This document shows, piece by piece, positions 1 to 7,994 of a stretch of DNA of 64,000 nt. The DNA lies in the NCBI RefSeq assembly GCF_900104245.1, contig NZ_FMXN01000004.1:92361-156360 (forward strand), in the 5' to 3' direction. Each line of letters begins with the position of its first letter. Within the stretch, counting starts at the first letter, position 1. A program made the position numbers and the translations under genes. Origin of the DNA: Pseudidiomarina indica. GTDB taxonomy: Bacteria > Pseudomonadota > Gammaproteobacteria > Enterobacterales > Alteromonadaceae. The notes under the pieces were generated by a model that ran no database searches, was not told where the DNA came from, and saw only the letters and a program-made list of their open reading frames with translations.

Positions 1-621
1 CCGTTATCCTTTGGTACTCGATTCATTGCCCCACTGATTCCCGAGTTCACTCGTCGCTACCCGCTGGTTGAAGTGGAACTTGGCTTGAGCGACACCCAGC
101 AAGATTTACTAACCGAAAACTGGGATTTAATTGTGCGCATCGGCCACCTTGCTGACAGTGACCTCAGGGCTCGTCGCCTTGGCAATTGTCCCATGCACCT
201 GTGCGCTTCTCCCGACTACCTGAAGAAACATGGCACCCCACAACGGGTCACGGATCTTTCCAACCATAACTGCTTAAGTTATAACCTATCCGCGTCACAA
301 CGGAGTGGTTTTTGGGCGTTTGGTACGCATGGGGAAATTCAGGTTCCGGTGAGCGGAAACCTGAGTGCCAATAATGGGGATGCATTGCTGGCTGCTGCCA
401 TTCAAGGGCAAGGCATTATCTATCAGCCCAACTTTATCGTCGCCGATGCGCTCGCCAGCGGGGCCTTGGTGGCATTCACCTTGGATCACCCCTCGCAAGA
501 CTTGGGCGGATTGCATGTGCTCTTCGCCCCCGACCGCCGCTTGCCGCTAAAGGTACGTGTCATGATTGATTACTTGGTGGAAGTGCTTGAAGGCACTCAA
601 AAGTGTCAAATTTCTAAATAA
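1..621 (+). CDS. LysR-family transcriptional regulator, C-terminal part
   Basis: The reading frame is open from the first base, so the gene starts upstream and its N-terminal helix-turn-helix is outside the window. The 206 residues seen are a LysR-type effector-binding domain: the opening FGTRFIAPLIPEFTRRYP stretch and the later DLIVRIGHLADSDLRARRLG stretch are typical of the GcvA/DmlR-like branch, where the domain senses a small ligand and controls DNA binding of the missing N-terminus. The stop is TAA at 619-621. A symporter gene follows on the same strand after 272 bp, so regulation of that transporter is possible but is only inferred from proximity. The ligand is unknown. Confidence 0.85.
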   Translation, partial: PLSFGTRFIAPLIPEFTRRYPLVEVELGLSDTQQDLLTENWDLIVRIGHLADSDLRARRLGNCPMHLCASPDYLKKHGTPQRVTDLSNHNCLSYNLSASQRSGFWAFGTHGEIQVPVSGNLSANNGDALLAAAIQGQGIIYQPNFIVADALASGALVAFTLDHPSQDLGGLHVLFAPDRRLPLKVRVMIDYLVEVLEGTQKCQISK

Positions 622-893
622 CCGCCGTTTATGGTAGACTGCGCGCCTATTTAAAATTCGTATTGTCTCGCATAAGGAATAGCACACGCTCTTTAGTAAC
701 AATGATTCATTTAACCTCTAACGTTTTTCAACCTACTTTTTTCTCCAAACGAATCTACTGCTCAACTCACCAGTTGCGTCTAACGCTACCGGTTAGTAAT
801 CCTACGTAAGCTTTTTTCTTCGTTGCCTCGTCTGCAACAAACAATCTCATTGAAATAACTCTCTGTTATCCACTTTTTTGAGGAGGCCTATTC
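622..893 (+). promoter_or_regulatory. Untranslated leader between LysR gene and symporter gene
   Basis: This stretch of 272 bases holds no convincing gene. It is pyrimidine-rich and ends in a strong ribosome binding site, AGGAGG at 881-886, seven bases before the GTG start at 894. A promoter for the symporter is expected here, but I could not pick one hexamer pair with confidence, and no clear terminator hairpin follows the LysR gene. Confidence 0.4.
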
Positions 894-2546
894 GTGGAAG
901 AAGCCAGTCTTCATCAGTTTTCTATCGCCACCGTATTACTGCTACTGCTCGCATTTTACGGTGGAACCTATTTACTGACGTTATGCATTAAGAAGAAAAA
1001 CGAAGATACCGACGCATTTATGGTATCCAACCGTTCCATTGACTTTGGGATGGGAGCAGCCAGTATGACAGCCACTTGGATTTGGGCCGCTTCGTTTTAT
1101 GCCGCTGCCACGTCAGGTTATACCTACGGGATATCTGGCCCGTTACATTACGGCATGTGGGGTGCTTTGATGATTTTATTCATCTACCCCTTTGGTCGTC
1201 GTTTTCGTAAATTAGCGCCCAATGCCCATACGCTTGGTGAACTGATCCATGCTCGTCACGGCTCATCCAGCCAGCTGATTTTGGCCGGCTCTAACATTCT
1301 TGGCAGTGCCATTAGTTTAATGGTGAACTTTACCGCCGCCGGTGCCTTGGTGTCGGTGTTATCGCCTTTGCCGTTTCAAGCAGGTGTCATTATTGCCGGT
1401 GTCGGAGTGCTGAGTTACACCCTATGGTCAGGATTTCGAGCTTCTGTACTTACTGACTTCGCCCAACTGGTTGCCATGATGACCATTGCCATTCTTATTA
1501 TCCCAGCTGTCTTGTTCGCTATGGGCGGTCCCTCAGAGTTAATGGCCAACTTTGATCGCTTAACGCCAGAGCAAGCAAATATTTTCTCCAAAGAAGCCTT
1601 CTTGAAACAAGGAGCGCCTTTCTTTGTTGCGGTACTGGCCTACTCCATTGGCAACCAAACCATTTCACAGCGTCTATTCGCCGTTCGTGAAGACCATATT
1701 AAACCCACTTTCCTAACTGCTACCATTGGTTACGGCGGTATTGTGATTGGCTTAGGGATGATTGGCCTGATGGCATTATTGGCTGGTGTAGAGCCGCTCG
1801 ATGGCAATATGAACAACATTATTCCGCAAATGGTGTCACTGTACCTGCCTGCTGGTTTCATTATGTTGTTCTTTATTTTGGTGATCGGGTCACTGTCATC
1901 CACCGCTGATGCTGACTTATGTGCGCTATCAGCCATTGTCATGGCGGATATTTACGGTAAGAACATCGCAAAAAATAATCCGGATCCGCGCAAGATGCTG
2001 TTTATTGGGCGCCTGACCATGATCGTGGCCACCACCATCGGTATCGTGCTTGCCAGTCTCGCTCTGGATATTCTAGTGATGTTGGTATTTGTCGGTGCGT
2101 TATGGGGTGCGATTGTGTTCCCTGTGATTGCCAGCACCTTCTGGAACCGTGTCACCGATAAGGCCTTTGCTTGGTCGGTGATTTTGGCCGTCCTACTATT
2201 CTGTGTGGTCCGCTTCTCACTCATTCCAATAACTGGTGTTGTCGGCGTGTTTTTCGAGCTGGTTGCTGCCGTTGGTGGCGGCGTCGTGATTGGCTTGATG
2301 GCATTTGGATTCTTCGGACGTACCGTTGGTTTTGTTATCGGTACCCTAGTTGCCTGTGTGCTTGCCTATTTCTGTGTCGGCGCCTTGCGCGAATACACCG
2401 TGCTATTAGCATCACTCACCGCTTACGGCGTCAGCACCCTGGTTTGTGTTGGCATGAGCTTAGCGGCTGATCAGCGCTTTGACTTTAAGAAAATCAACGA
2501 ACGTGTCCGTGATTACGACACCCCAACCATGGAGCATCAATCATGA
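894..2546 (+). CDS. Sodium:solute symporter (SSS family)
   Basis: This 550-residue inner-membrane protein has about 13 hydrophobic segments and is probably a sodium-driven uptake carrier of the SSS family (relatives include PutP, PanF and Dur3-like proteins). Family features seen are SNRSIDFGMGAASMTATWIW near residues 44-63, followed by SGYTYGISGPLHYG, and a mid-protein segment IGSLSSTADADLCALSAI near residues 328-345 that resembles the conserved sodium-site helix. The start is GTG at 894, set by AGGAGG seven bases upstream. The substrate cannot be told from sequence alone. The layout of the N-terminal helices recalls Dur3-like urea carriers, but I do not assign one. The stop overlaps the start of the next small gene (ATGA), so the two are translationally coupled. 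Confidence 0.85.
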   Translation: MEEASLHQFSIATVLLLLLAFYGGTYLLTLCIKKKNEDTDAFMVSNRSIDFGMGAASMTATWIWAASFYAAATSGYTYGISGPLHYGMWGALMILFIYPFGRRFRKLAPNAHTLGELIHARHGSSSQLILAGSNILGSAISLMVNFTAAGALVSVLSPLPFQAGVIIAGVGVLSYTLWSGFRASVLTDFAQLVAMMTIAILIIPAVLFAMGGPSELMANFDRLTPEQANIFSKEAFLKQGAPFFVAVLAYSIGNQTISQRLFAVREDHIKPTFLTATIGYGGIVIGLGMIGLMALLAGVEPLDGNMNNIIPQMVSLYLPAGFIMLFFILVIGSLSSTADADLCALSAIVMADIYGKNIAKNNPDPRKMLFIGRLTMIVATTIGIVLASLALDILVMLVFVGALWGAIVFPVIASTFWNRVTDKAFAWSVILAVLLFCVVRFSLIPITGVVGVFFELVAAVGGGVVIGLMAFGFFGRTVGFVIGTLVACVLAYFCVGALREYTVLLASLTAYGVSTLVCVGMSLAADQRFDFKKINERVRDYDTPTMEHQS

Positions 2547-2674
2547 GTTTAACGTTTCTTACTTCTTACATTTTAATCTGGCCCATTATTTCTTTGGCGG
2601 TACTCGCCGTCATTGTGGGTGCCACCGTGCGTGACTACCTTCACTCCAAACGCACGGGTCGTGACATCGTTTAA
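2543..2674 (+). CDS. Small single-helix membrane peptide, putative transporter small subunit
   Basis: This 43-residue ORF starts at the ATG of the ATGA overlap with the symporter stop and ends with TAA at 2672-2674, just before a strong terminator. The peptide begins MSLTFLTSYILIWPIISLAV, has one hydrophobic helix of about 22 residues, and then a short basic tail (RDYLHSKRTGRDIV). Very small peptides of this build are known next to SSS and NSS carriers as small subunits. The coupling and the shared terminator make a functional partnership with the symporter likely. This role is inferred. The ORF itself is well supported by position, codon frame and the lack of any spacer. Confidence 0.75.
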   Translation: MSLTFLTSYILIWPIISLAVLAVIVGATVRDYLHSKRTGRDIV

Positions 2675-2681
2675 TCCTTTC

Positions 2682-2721
2682 CACTCAGGCAAAGCCCCAA
2701 CGCTTTGCCTGAGTGCTTTTT
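2682..2721 (+). terminator. Rho-independent terminator of the symporter operon
   Basis: A perfect 13-bp stem, CACTCAGGCAAAG pairing with CTTTGCCTGAGTG, has an 8-base loop and is followed by CTTTTT. It lies 8 bases after the stop of the small subunit gene and closes the two-gene operon. Confidence 0.93.
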
Positions 2722-2813
2722 ACCCATCTCCGTTCCATGCGCTTTGACCCGTGTTATACTCGCCAAGTTTTCCAGGGAAACAACAACCATAGAAAAATAC
2801 AGAGAGAACAACC

Positions 2814-3971
2814 ATGGGTTTAATTATTAAGTTAATTTTGGGGATAGTGGCTGGAACCTTAATTGGGTTATACACCCCTGACGGGGTCATTCAGCTACTA
2901 CTGACCTTTAAAGAGCTGTTTGGTCAACTGCTATTCTTTACCATTCCGTTATTGATTTTGTTCTTTATTACGAGTGGTATCGCAGGATTGCCCCAAAATT
3001 CTGGGCGGATGTTAGGTCGTACCTTGGCGATCTCCTACATATCGACCATTGCCGCCGGTATTTTTGCTTTTGTCATTGCCAGTGCCGTGGTTCCCCTACT
3101 TGGTGACGTTGCGAATGGCACGCAGTCGAGCTCTGGTGCCTTGTTGGAGTCCTTCATTACCCTGAAGCTCCCCCCTGTGTTTGATATTATGACAGCGCTC
3201 GCTCTGGCCTTTATTTTTGGCCTAGGGATTGCTGCCACTCGCGCCGCCCAGTTCAAGCAACTTTCCGATCAAGGGCGCGACATTATTGAATTGCTGCTCG
3301 GCAAGGTCATTATCCCGTTATTACCCTTCTATATTGCTGGAGTTTTTGCCCAAATGGCTGCGGCTGGAACGGTGTTCGATACCCTCAAAACTTTCGGGTT
3401 CGTGCTCCTCATGGCGGTGATTTTGCATTGGGTTTACATTATTGCAATGTACACGCTGGCGGGCTTAAAAGCCGGCAAGAATCCAGCCTCACTAATTAAA
3501 AACATGTTACCTGCGTATGTGACTGCACTTGGGACTATGTCCAGTGCGGCCACCATCCCAGTGACCTTGCGCTGCACCAAAGCCAACCAAGTCAACGAAG
3601 ATGTCGCTAACTTTGCAGTCCCTCTCTGCGCCACCATTCACTTGGCTGGCTCAACCATCACCATTGTTAGCTGCACGGTTGCTGTCATGTTCCTGCATAA
3701 CGCACTGGAGATTCCATCATTCTTCGACATCCTGCCCTTTATTCTTATGTTAGGGGTCGTCATGCTTGCGGCACCGGGAGTGCCTGGCGGTGCGGTGATG
3801 TCAGCTATCGGCTTGTTGGGATCGATGATGGGCTTTGGGGAAACGGCAATTGCTTTAATGATTGCACTTTACATGGCACAAGACAGTTTTGGTACTGCCT
3901 GTAATATTACCGGCGATGGCGCCATTGCACTCTTTGTCAGTGAAAGCGCCACCGCCAACAAAGCGGATTAA
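2814..3971 (+). CDS. Dicarboxylate/amino acid:cation symporter (DAACS family)
   Basis: This 385-residue protein, slightly shorter than the usual 400-430, is a glutamate/dicarboxylate:cation symporter of the GltP/DctA superfamily in the inner membrane. Signatures seen are the serine-rich re-entrant hairpin SSAATIPVTLRC near residues 242-253, the second hairpin with APGVPGGAVMSAIG near residues 320-333, and the substrate/sodium motif TACNITGDGAIALFVSE near the C-terminus. The ATG start has AGAGAG just upstream. It is transcribed alone after the preceding terminator. Its stop directly abuts the stop of the convergent lipoprotein gene with no spacer. Whether it takes glutamate, aspartate, serine/threonine or C4-dicarboxylates cannot be decided from the sequence. 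Confidence 0.9.
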   Translation: MGLIIKLILGIVAGTLIGLYTPDGVIQLLLTFKELFGQLLFFTIPLLILFFITSGIAGLPQNSGRMLGRTLAISYISTIAAGIFAFVIASAVVPLLGDVANGTQSSSGALLESFITLKLPPVFDIMTALALAFIFGLGIAATRAAQFKQLSDQGRDIIELLLGKVIIPLLPFYIAGVFAQMAAAGTVFDTLKTFGFVLLMAVILHWVYIIAMYTLAGLKAGKNPASLIKNMLPAYVTALGTMSSAATIPVTLRCTKANQVNEDVANFAVPLCATIHLAGSTITIVSCTVAVMFLHNALEIPSFFDILPFILMLGVVMLAAPGVPGGAVMSAIGLLGSMMGFGETAIALMIALYMAQDSFGTACNITGDGAIALFVSESATANKAD

Positions 3972-4601
3972 TTACGCCTGATTCGGCACAATGCGCAGCT
4001 CAACTCGACGGTTGAGCTGCCGTCCTGCTTCTGTGTTGTTATCAGCAATAGGCATGCTTTCTCCGTAACCAATGGTGGTCACGCGACGTTGGTCAACACC
4101 ATTACTAATCAAATGATTCCGCACCGAAAAGGCTCGATTTTCTGATAACCGCTGGTTATACGAAGCATTCCCGGTACTGTCCGTATGCCCTTCAATCATC
4201 AGTGTGGTTTTCTCATAGCGATTCAGCACTTTTGCCACATCCGCTAACACCGGATTGAAGTTGCTGGCAATGGTGGTGCTATCCACCGCAAAGGTCACGT
4301 TGCTTGGCAACTGCAAACGAATGCTATCGCCATCACGAATCACCTGAACGCCACTGCCGGCCAGCTCGTCACGGAATTCCTGCTCTTGCTTATCCATATA
4401 GGCACCAATAGCGGTTCCCGCCAACGCGCCCGCAACAGCCCCCCAAACATAACGGCTTTTATCGTGGTCACCAGTTCCTTTCCCGATCACCGCTCCGGCC
4501 ACAGCGCCAATTGTTGCGCCTTTTTGGGTATTACTCATATTGGCACAGCCGCTGACGACTAAGGTCGATACAGCGACCGCAAGGGTTAATTTCTTCATCA
4601 T
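3972..4601 (-). CDS. OmpA-family outer-membrane lipoprotein (YiaD-like)
   Basis: This 209-residue precursor has a lipoprotein signal with lipobox VSGC (Cys19 is the acylation site). A glycine-zipper segment follows at about residues 28-66 (GATIGAVAGAVIGKGTG, then GAVAGALAGTAIGAYMD). The C-terminal OmpA domain at about 100-205 contains the peptidoglycan-binding signatures IEGHTDSTG and NRRVEL. It therefore probably tethers the outer membrane to the cell wall, as YiaD does. The start is the first of two adjacent ATG codons, with AAAGGAGC upstream. It lies downstream of fliA on the same strand, 84 bp away, and could be reached by flagellar readthrough, but no flagellar role is evident. Confidence 0.92.
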   Translation of the reverse strand: MMKKLTLAVAVSTLVVSGCANMSNTQKGATIGAVAGAVIGKGTGDHDKSRYVWGAVAGALAGTAIGAYMDKQEQEFRDELAGSGVQVIRDGDSIRLQLPSNVTFAVDSTTIASNFNPVLADVAKVLNRYEKTTLMIEGHTDSTGNASYNQRLSENRAFSVRNHLISNGVDQRRVTTIGYGESMPIADNNTEAGRQLNRRVELRIVPNQA

Positions 4602-4685
4602 GATAAGCTCCTTTACAGAGTGTTGTATGAGTTTAACTCTAGCATAGGGGAGCTGCAGCTGCGGTGGGTTTGCGTCAAATTAACG

Positions 4686-5384
4686 TTAGTCAGCAAGGCG
4701 CGCACGAATGCGCTTAATGGCTTGGCTATGTAATTGTGACACCCGTGATTCTGTCACATCCAATACTGCACCAATTTCTTTGAGGTTGAGTTCTTCTTGA
4801 TAGTACAAGGTCATCACCAGCTTTTCGCGTTCTGGTAACGCCTCAATGGCTTCCATGAGCCGTTGTTTCAATTGGTCCGCACTCACCTGCGCCTCTGGTT
4901 CAGGTGTTTCTTCATCACTGGTTTCTAAAGTCGGGTTATCGGTTAACACATCGTCATAAGACAGCACCAAGCCATTATTGGTATCCAGCAACAGTTGCTG
5001 ATAGTCCGCTAGGCTCATTTCTAACGCAGCAGCCATTTCCCGCTCTTCTGGCGGGCGTCCTAGCTCTTGTTCAAGGCGTCGTAAGGTTGCTTCCAATTCG
5101 CGACCACTACGGCGCACGCTGCGCGGCAGCCAATCACGACTGCGCAGCTCATCAATCATTGCACCACGAATCCGTTGATGCGCAAAGGTCGAAAAAGCGA
5201 CGCCCGACTCTGTATCAAAGCGGTCCACACAGCTTAACAACCCTTCAACCCCGGCTTGGATTAAATCTTCCACATCAACGCCAGACGGCAACCTTACTTT
5301 CAGGCTAAACGCCTGCCGGCGTACCAAGGGGAGGTACTGCTCGATGACACTGTTACGATTGATTTTACCGTCTGCTGTATACAT
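4686..5384 (-). CDS. fliA: RNA polymerase sigma factor for flagellar genes (sigma-28)
   Basis: This 232-residue FliA has the normal family length. Region 2 is seen as DLIQAGVEGLLSCVDRFD and FSTFAHQRIRGAMIDELRSRDW. The linker is PRSVRR, and region 4 ends with LNLKEIGAVLDVTESRVSQL, the helix-turn-helix that reads the -35 element. It directs polymerase to late flagellar promoters, and seven matching sites are found in this window. It is the last gene of the minus-strand run flhB-flhA-flhF-(short FlhG-like gene)-fliA and sits 5 bp after the preceding gene. Its activity should be held by FlgM, encoded at 42557-42826. Confidence 0.97.
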   Translation of the reverse strand: MYTADGKINRNSVIEQYLPLVRRQAFSLKVRLPSGVDVEDLIQAGVEGLLSCVDRFDTESGVAFSTFAHQRIRGAMIDELRSRDWLPRSVRRSGRELEATLRRLEQELGRPPEEREMAAALEMSLADYQQLLLDTNNGLVLSYDDVLTDNPTLETSDEETPEPEAQVSADQLKQRLMEAIEALPEREKLVMTLYYQEELNLKEIGAVLDVTESRVSQLHSQAIKRIRARLAD

Positions 5385-5389
5385 GATTC

Positions 5390-5857
5390 TTAGCCTGAAA
5401 TTACCAAGAGATCGATATCAAAATAACTTTTTGCGACTTGCTGAACATGACTCAATAAGCCCCGTCGAGACTGCATCGGTGGATATAATGCAATCATTTG
5501 CTTGGGCCCTTGTGCATGGTGAGCCGCTTTTAATGCCTCGTACGCGCGCTGGAAACTATCTAAATCCTGATCGATCCATAACGCCCAACGTGGATAAGTT
5601 TGCGCCAGCTCATTCAACTCCGGGTAATCTGAGGCAACCGGGATAATGCGCCAATGGTTGGGATCACCTACCCACTTTTTGCCTTGCTCGGCCCAACGTT
5701 GAAACACCTCAACCGCTCGAGTTGCTTGAGCTTTATCTAAGGCCGGTAATCCTAACACGACCACGTGCTCAAGCTCGCTATTAACCTGTAGTGATGTCGA
5801 TTCTACTGATTTACTTTTCGCGGCCCACTGGCGTAAGCCCGCTGCTTGATCTGTCAT
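5390..5857 (-). CDS. Short FlhG-like protein with FlhF-activating motif but no ATPase P-loop
   Basis: The gene occupies the usual flhG/fleN position between flhF and fliA, but encodes only 155 residues instead of about 270-300. The start is ATG at 5857, chosen because AAGGAAG precedes it and because it follows the flhF stop; an upstream ATG in the same frame would overlap flhF. Residues 3-9 read DQAAGLR, matching the DQAxxLR helix by which FlhG stimulates FlhF GTPase. No deviant Walker A (KGGxGKT) exists anywhere. The C-terminal half (SFQRAYEALKAAHH, then a strand, then VQQVAKSYFDIDLLVISG) weakly resembles the end of MinD-like FlhG proteins. I infer a reduced FlhG that keeps the activator helix. 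A wholly unrelated domain fused to that helix is the alternative. Confidence 0.7.
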   Translation of the reverse strand: MTDQAAGLRQWAAKSKSVESTSLQVNSELEHVVVLGLPALDKAQATRAVEVFQRWAEQGKKWVGDPNHWRIIPVASDYPELNELAQTYPRWALWIDQDLDSFQRAYEALKAAHHAQGPKQMIALYPPMQSRRGLLSHVQQVAKSYFDIDLLVISG

Positions 5858-5867
5858 GCTACTTCCT

Positions 5868-7994
5868 TTACCACTCAACTTGTCGTCCTGCCGCTTGCAG
5901 CGACGCATAAGCATTTAACACATGAATGAGCGCTGGGACCAGTTTATCACCTTGTACCCTGCCGCGTTTGCCACTCAAACTAAACAAGTCGCCGCGCAAT
6001 GACGCAAACTCCGCACTGGGATGATACTCCAGATGAACCACTGCGGCGGCAATCGCAGCGGCAACCCCGTGCAGCTCCTCGGCATTTAAATGAGACCAGA
6101 CATCATGCAATTGACGCCACGCTAATCGTGTTAAGCGTGCATATTCTTCGGTTTGCAGCATCATGGTCACCCGCGCCACCACTTGCTCGGCACTGCACTG
6201 ACCGTCCACTAACCAATACCGGCGTTGAATCGGGTTTTTCCCCGCGCCGCCATGCAACGCACCGTGAATCAACTGATAAACGGGGCCTTGCTCGGTCAGT
6301 TGTGCGGCAGCAATGCTGAGTTCCAGCCGGCGGCGTTCGCCGCGATATAAAATAGTTTGGCGACTCAAGGGAATCCGCTGTTGGGTCATGCATTGTTGCA
6401 CCGACACTTGACGACCTTCGCTGTAGACCCGGTGATTCACGTTCATGAGCGCTAACCAACCTCGTTGTTGCTGGTCTAAAACGATCAGTACCGACAGTTC
6501 GGGCAAATAATCAAACAACTGCACCCCTGCTGTTGTGGGGGTAAGGTCACCGCTTTGCAAGACTGGCGGCAACTGCACCAAGCCCTCCGCGCACAGGGTT
6601 AAATGCGGCGTTAAATGCTGCCACCCTTGTAACGGCTGCGGGGCTGCCCAGCGCACAACCTCAGGCTCCAATTCAGCGAAATCCACCGCAACGAACGGGC
6701 TGCCGTCATCCTGGGGGTCGCACCACCATTGTGCCAACCGTCGAAAGCCACCCAACCGCAGTTGCAAGGTTTGCATTACCGCTTGAATCACCTTGCCGTG
6801 AGCGAATACTTGCTTCGGTACCACGCGTTCGTCGGCACGTGGCGGTTCGGCCGGAGTAATCCAATGGGCCGTTGCCGTGCCGCTGGCCAGACTATCATCA
6901 ATCAACTGATGAATATTGGGGGCACATAAATCTTCTGGTACCCGTTGCCCCACGGATACCGCCAAAATTTGTAATTGGTAACGAATAATTGTATCGACAA
7001 TGGCCCCAACACGACCCGCCTCATCCAATTTGGTCAAAATACAATCGTGCACACTGAGGCCATTTTCGCGACCAATGCCTTGATAAATTCGTGCAACTTC
7101 ATCCAAAGTCGCTGGCTGAGAGGCCGCATTCAATAGCAGTACCAAACGGGTTTTATCGCGGAAGGACTCACTGGCTAATGCCGCTATCTTTTGCGCCAAG
7201 CGCTGATCCCGTTGGCTCATGCCCACGGTATCCACCAACACCAAACGTTTGCCACGCATTTTGTCAGCCAAGGTTTCGAGACCTTCACCATCAGCCAATG
7301 CATGCATTTCCACCTCCAACAATTCGGCATAAATAGCCAATTGCTGCTGGGCACCAATTCGATAACTATCGGTGGTCACCAACAACAAGCTGTCATTGCC
7401 ATGTTGGATCACGTAATTCGCGGCAAGCTTGGCGGTGGTGGTGGTTTTCCCTACCCCGGTTGGCCCAATCAGCGCAATCACCCCTTGGTGTTGCAACAAC
7501 TGCCATTCGTTGGGTTCCAACTCTCCTTGATGCGCAATCCGCGCCGCAAGTTGCTGCTTTAACCAGGTTTGCACATCTTGATAAGGCGTTGATTGATGAT
7601 TTAAATGGGCCGGTAACAAATCAGCACATTGCTGTGCTAATTCATCGCTAAAGTCGGCGCTGCGCAAATGTCGATAGAGTCGTTGGCGATTATCGTCACT
7701 CACTGGCTCTCCCTGCTGCTGTTGCAACAAATTGCGCATGGCCTGCATGTCAGCCATCAGTTGCTCCATGGCTTGTGCCATGGGTGGCATCGGCGCCTCA
7801 GAACTTGGCGCAGGCTCTGGCGCGGCCGTCGGCCCATTTTCAAGCAGGTCGAGGTCAGCTTCACGCATGGCAAAAATTTCAACCTCTGCGCCACTTTTGC
7901 GTGAGGTAATAATCACCGCGTCGTCGCCCAGTGCTTCCCGCACAAGACGTAAGGCTTGCCGTTGGCTATCGGCTTTAAAGCGTTGAATGGTCAT
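5868..7994 (-). CDS. flhF: Flagellar SRP-like GTPase FlhF with long C-terminal extension
   Basis: This 708-residue protein has an N-terminal B domain (1-95), a helical N domain (about 100-165) and an SRP-type G domain with G1 GPTGVGKT at 177-184, DTVGMS at 255-260 and TKLDEAGR at 321-328. The family is usually 370-500 residues and ends soon after the G domain. Here about 330 further residues (380-708) follow, with no motif I recognise. FlhF guides early flagellar assembly to its site at the membrane and dimerises with GTP. The start overlaps the flhA stop by 4 bp (ATGA). The next gene is the shortened FlhG-like gene, so partner and extension may have changed together. Confidence 0.95.
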   Translation of the reverse strand: MTIQRFKADSQRQALRLVREALGDDAVIITSRKSGAEVEIFAMREADLDLLENGPTAAPEPAPSSEAPMPPMAQAMEQLMADMQAMRNLLQQQQGEPVSDDNRQRLYRHLRSADFSDELAQQCADLLPAHLNHQSTPYQDVQTWLKQQLAARIAHQGELEPNEWQLLQHQGVIALIGPTGVGKTTTTAKLAANYVIQHGNDSLLLVTTDSYRIGAQQQLAIYAELLEVEMHALADGEGLETLADKMRGKRLVLVDTVGMSQRDQRLAQKIAALASESFRDKTRLVLLLNAASQPATLDEVARIYQGIGRENGLSVHDCILTKLDEAGRVGAIVDTIIRYQLQILAVSVGQRVPEDLCAPNIHQLIDDSLASGTATAHWITPAEPPRADERVVPKQVFAHGKVIQAVMQTLQLRLGGFRRLAQWWCDPQDDGSPFVAVDFAELEPEVVRWAAPQPLQGWQHLTPHLTLCAEGLVQLPPVLQSGDLTPTTAGVQLFDYLPELSVLIVLDQQQRGWLALMNVNHRVYSEGRQVSVQQCMTQQRIPLSRQTILYRGERRRLELSIAAAQLTEQGPVYQLIHGALHGGAGKNPIQRRYWLVDGQCSAEQVVARVTMMLQTEEYARLTRLAWRQLHDVWSHLNAEELHGVAAAIAAAVVHLEYHPSAEFASLRGDLFSLSGKRGRVQGDKLVPALIHVLNAYASLQAAGRQVEW

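Noticed and set aside
6103..6459. 118-residue minus-strand frame inside flhF
   Set aside because: It is an alternative frame of flhF with arginine/serine-rich, low-complexity content, with no start signal.
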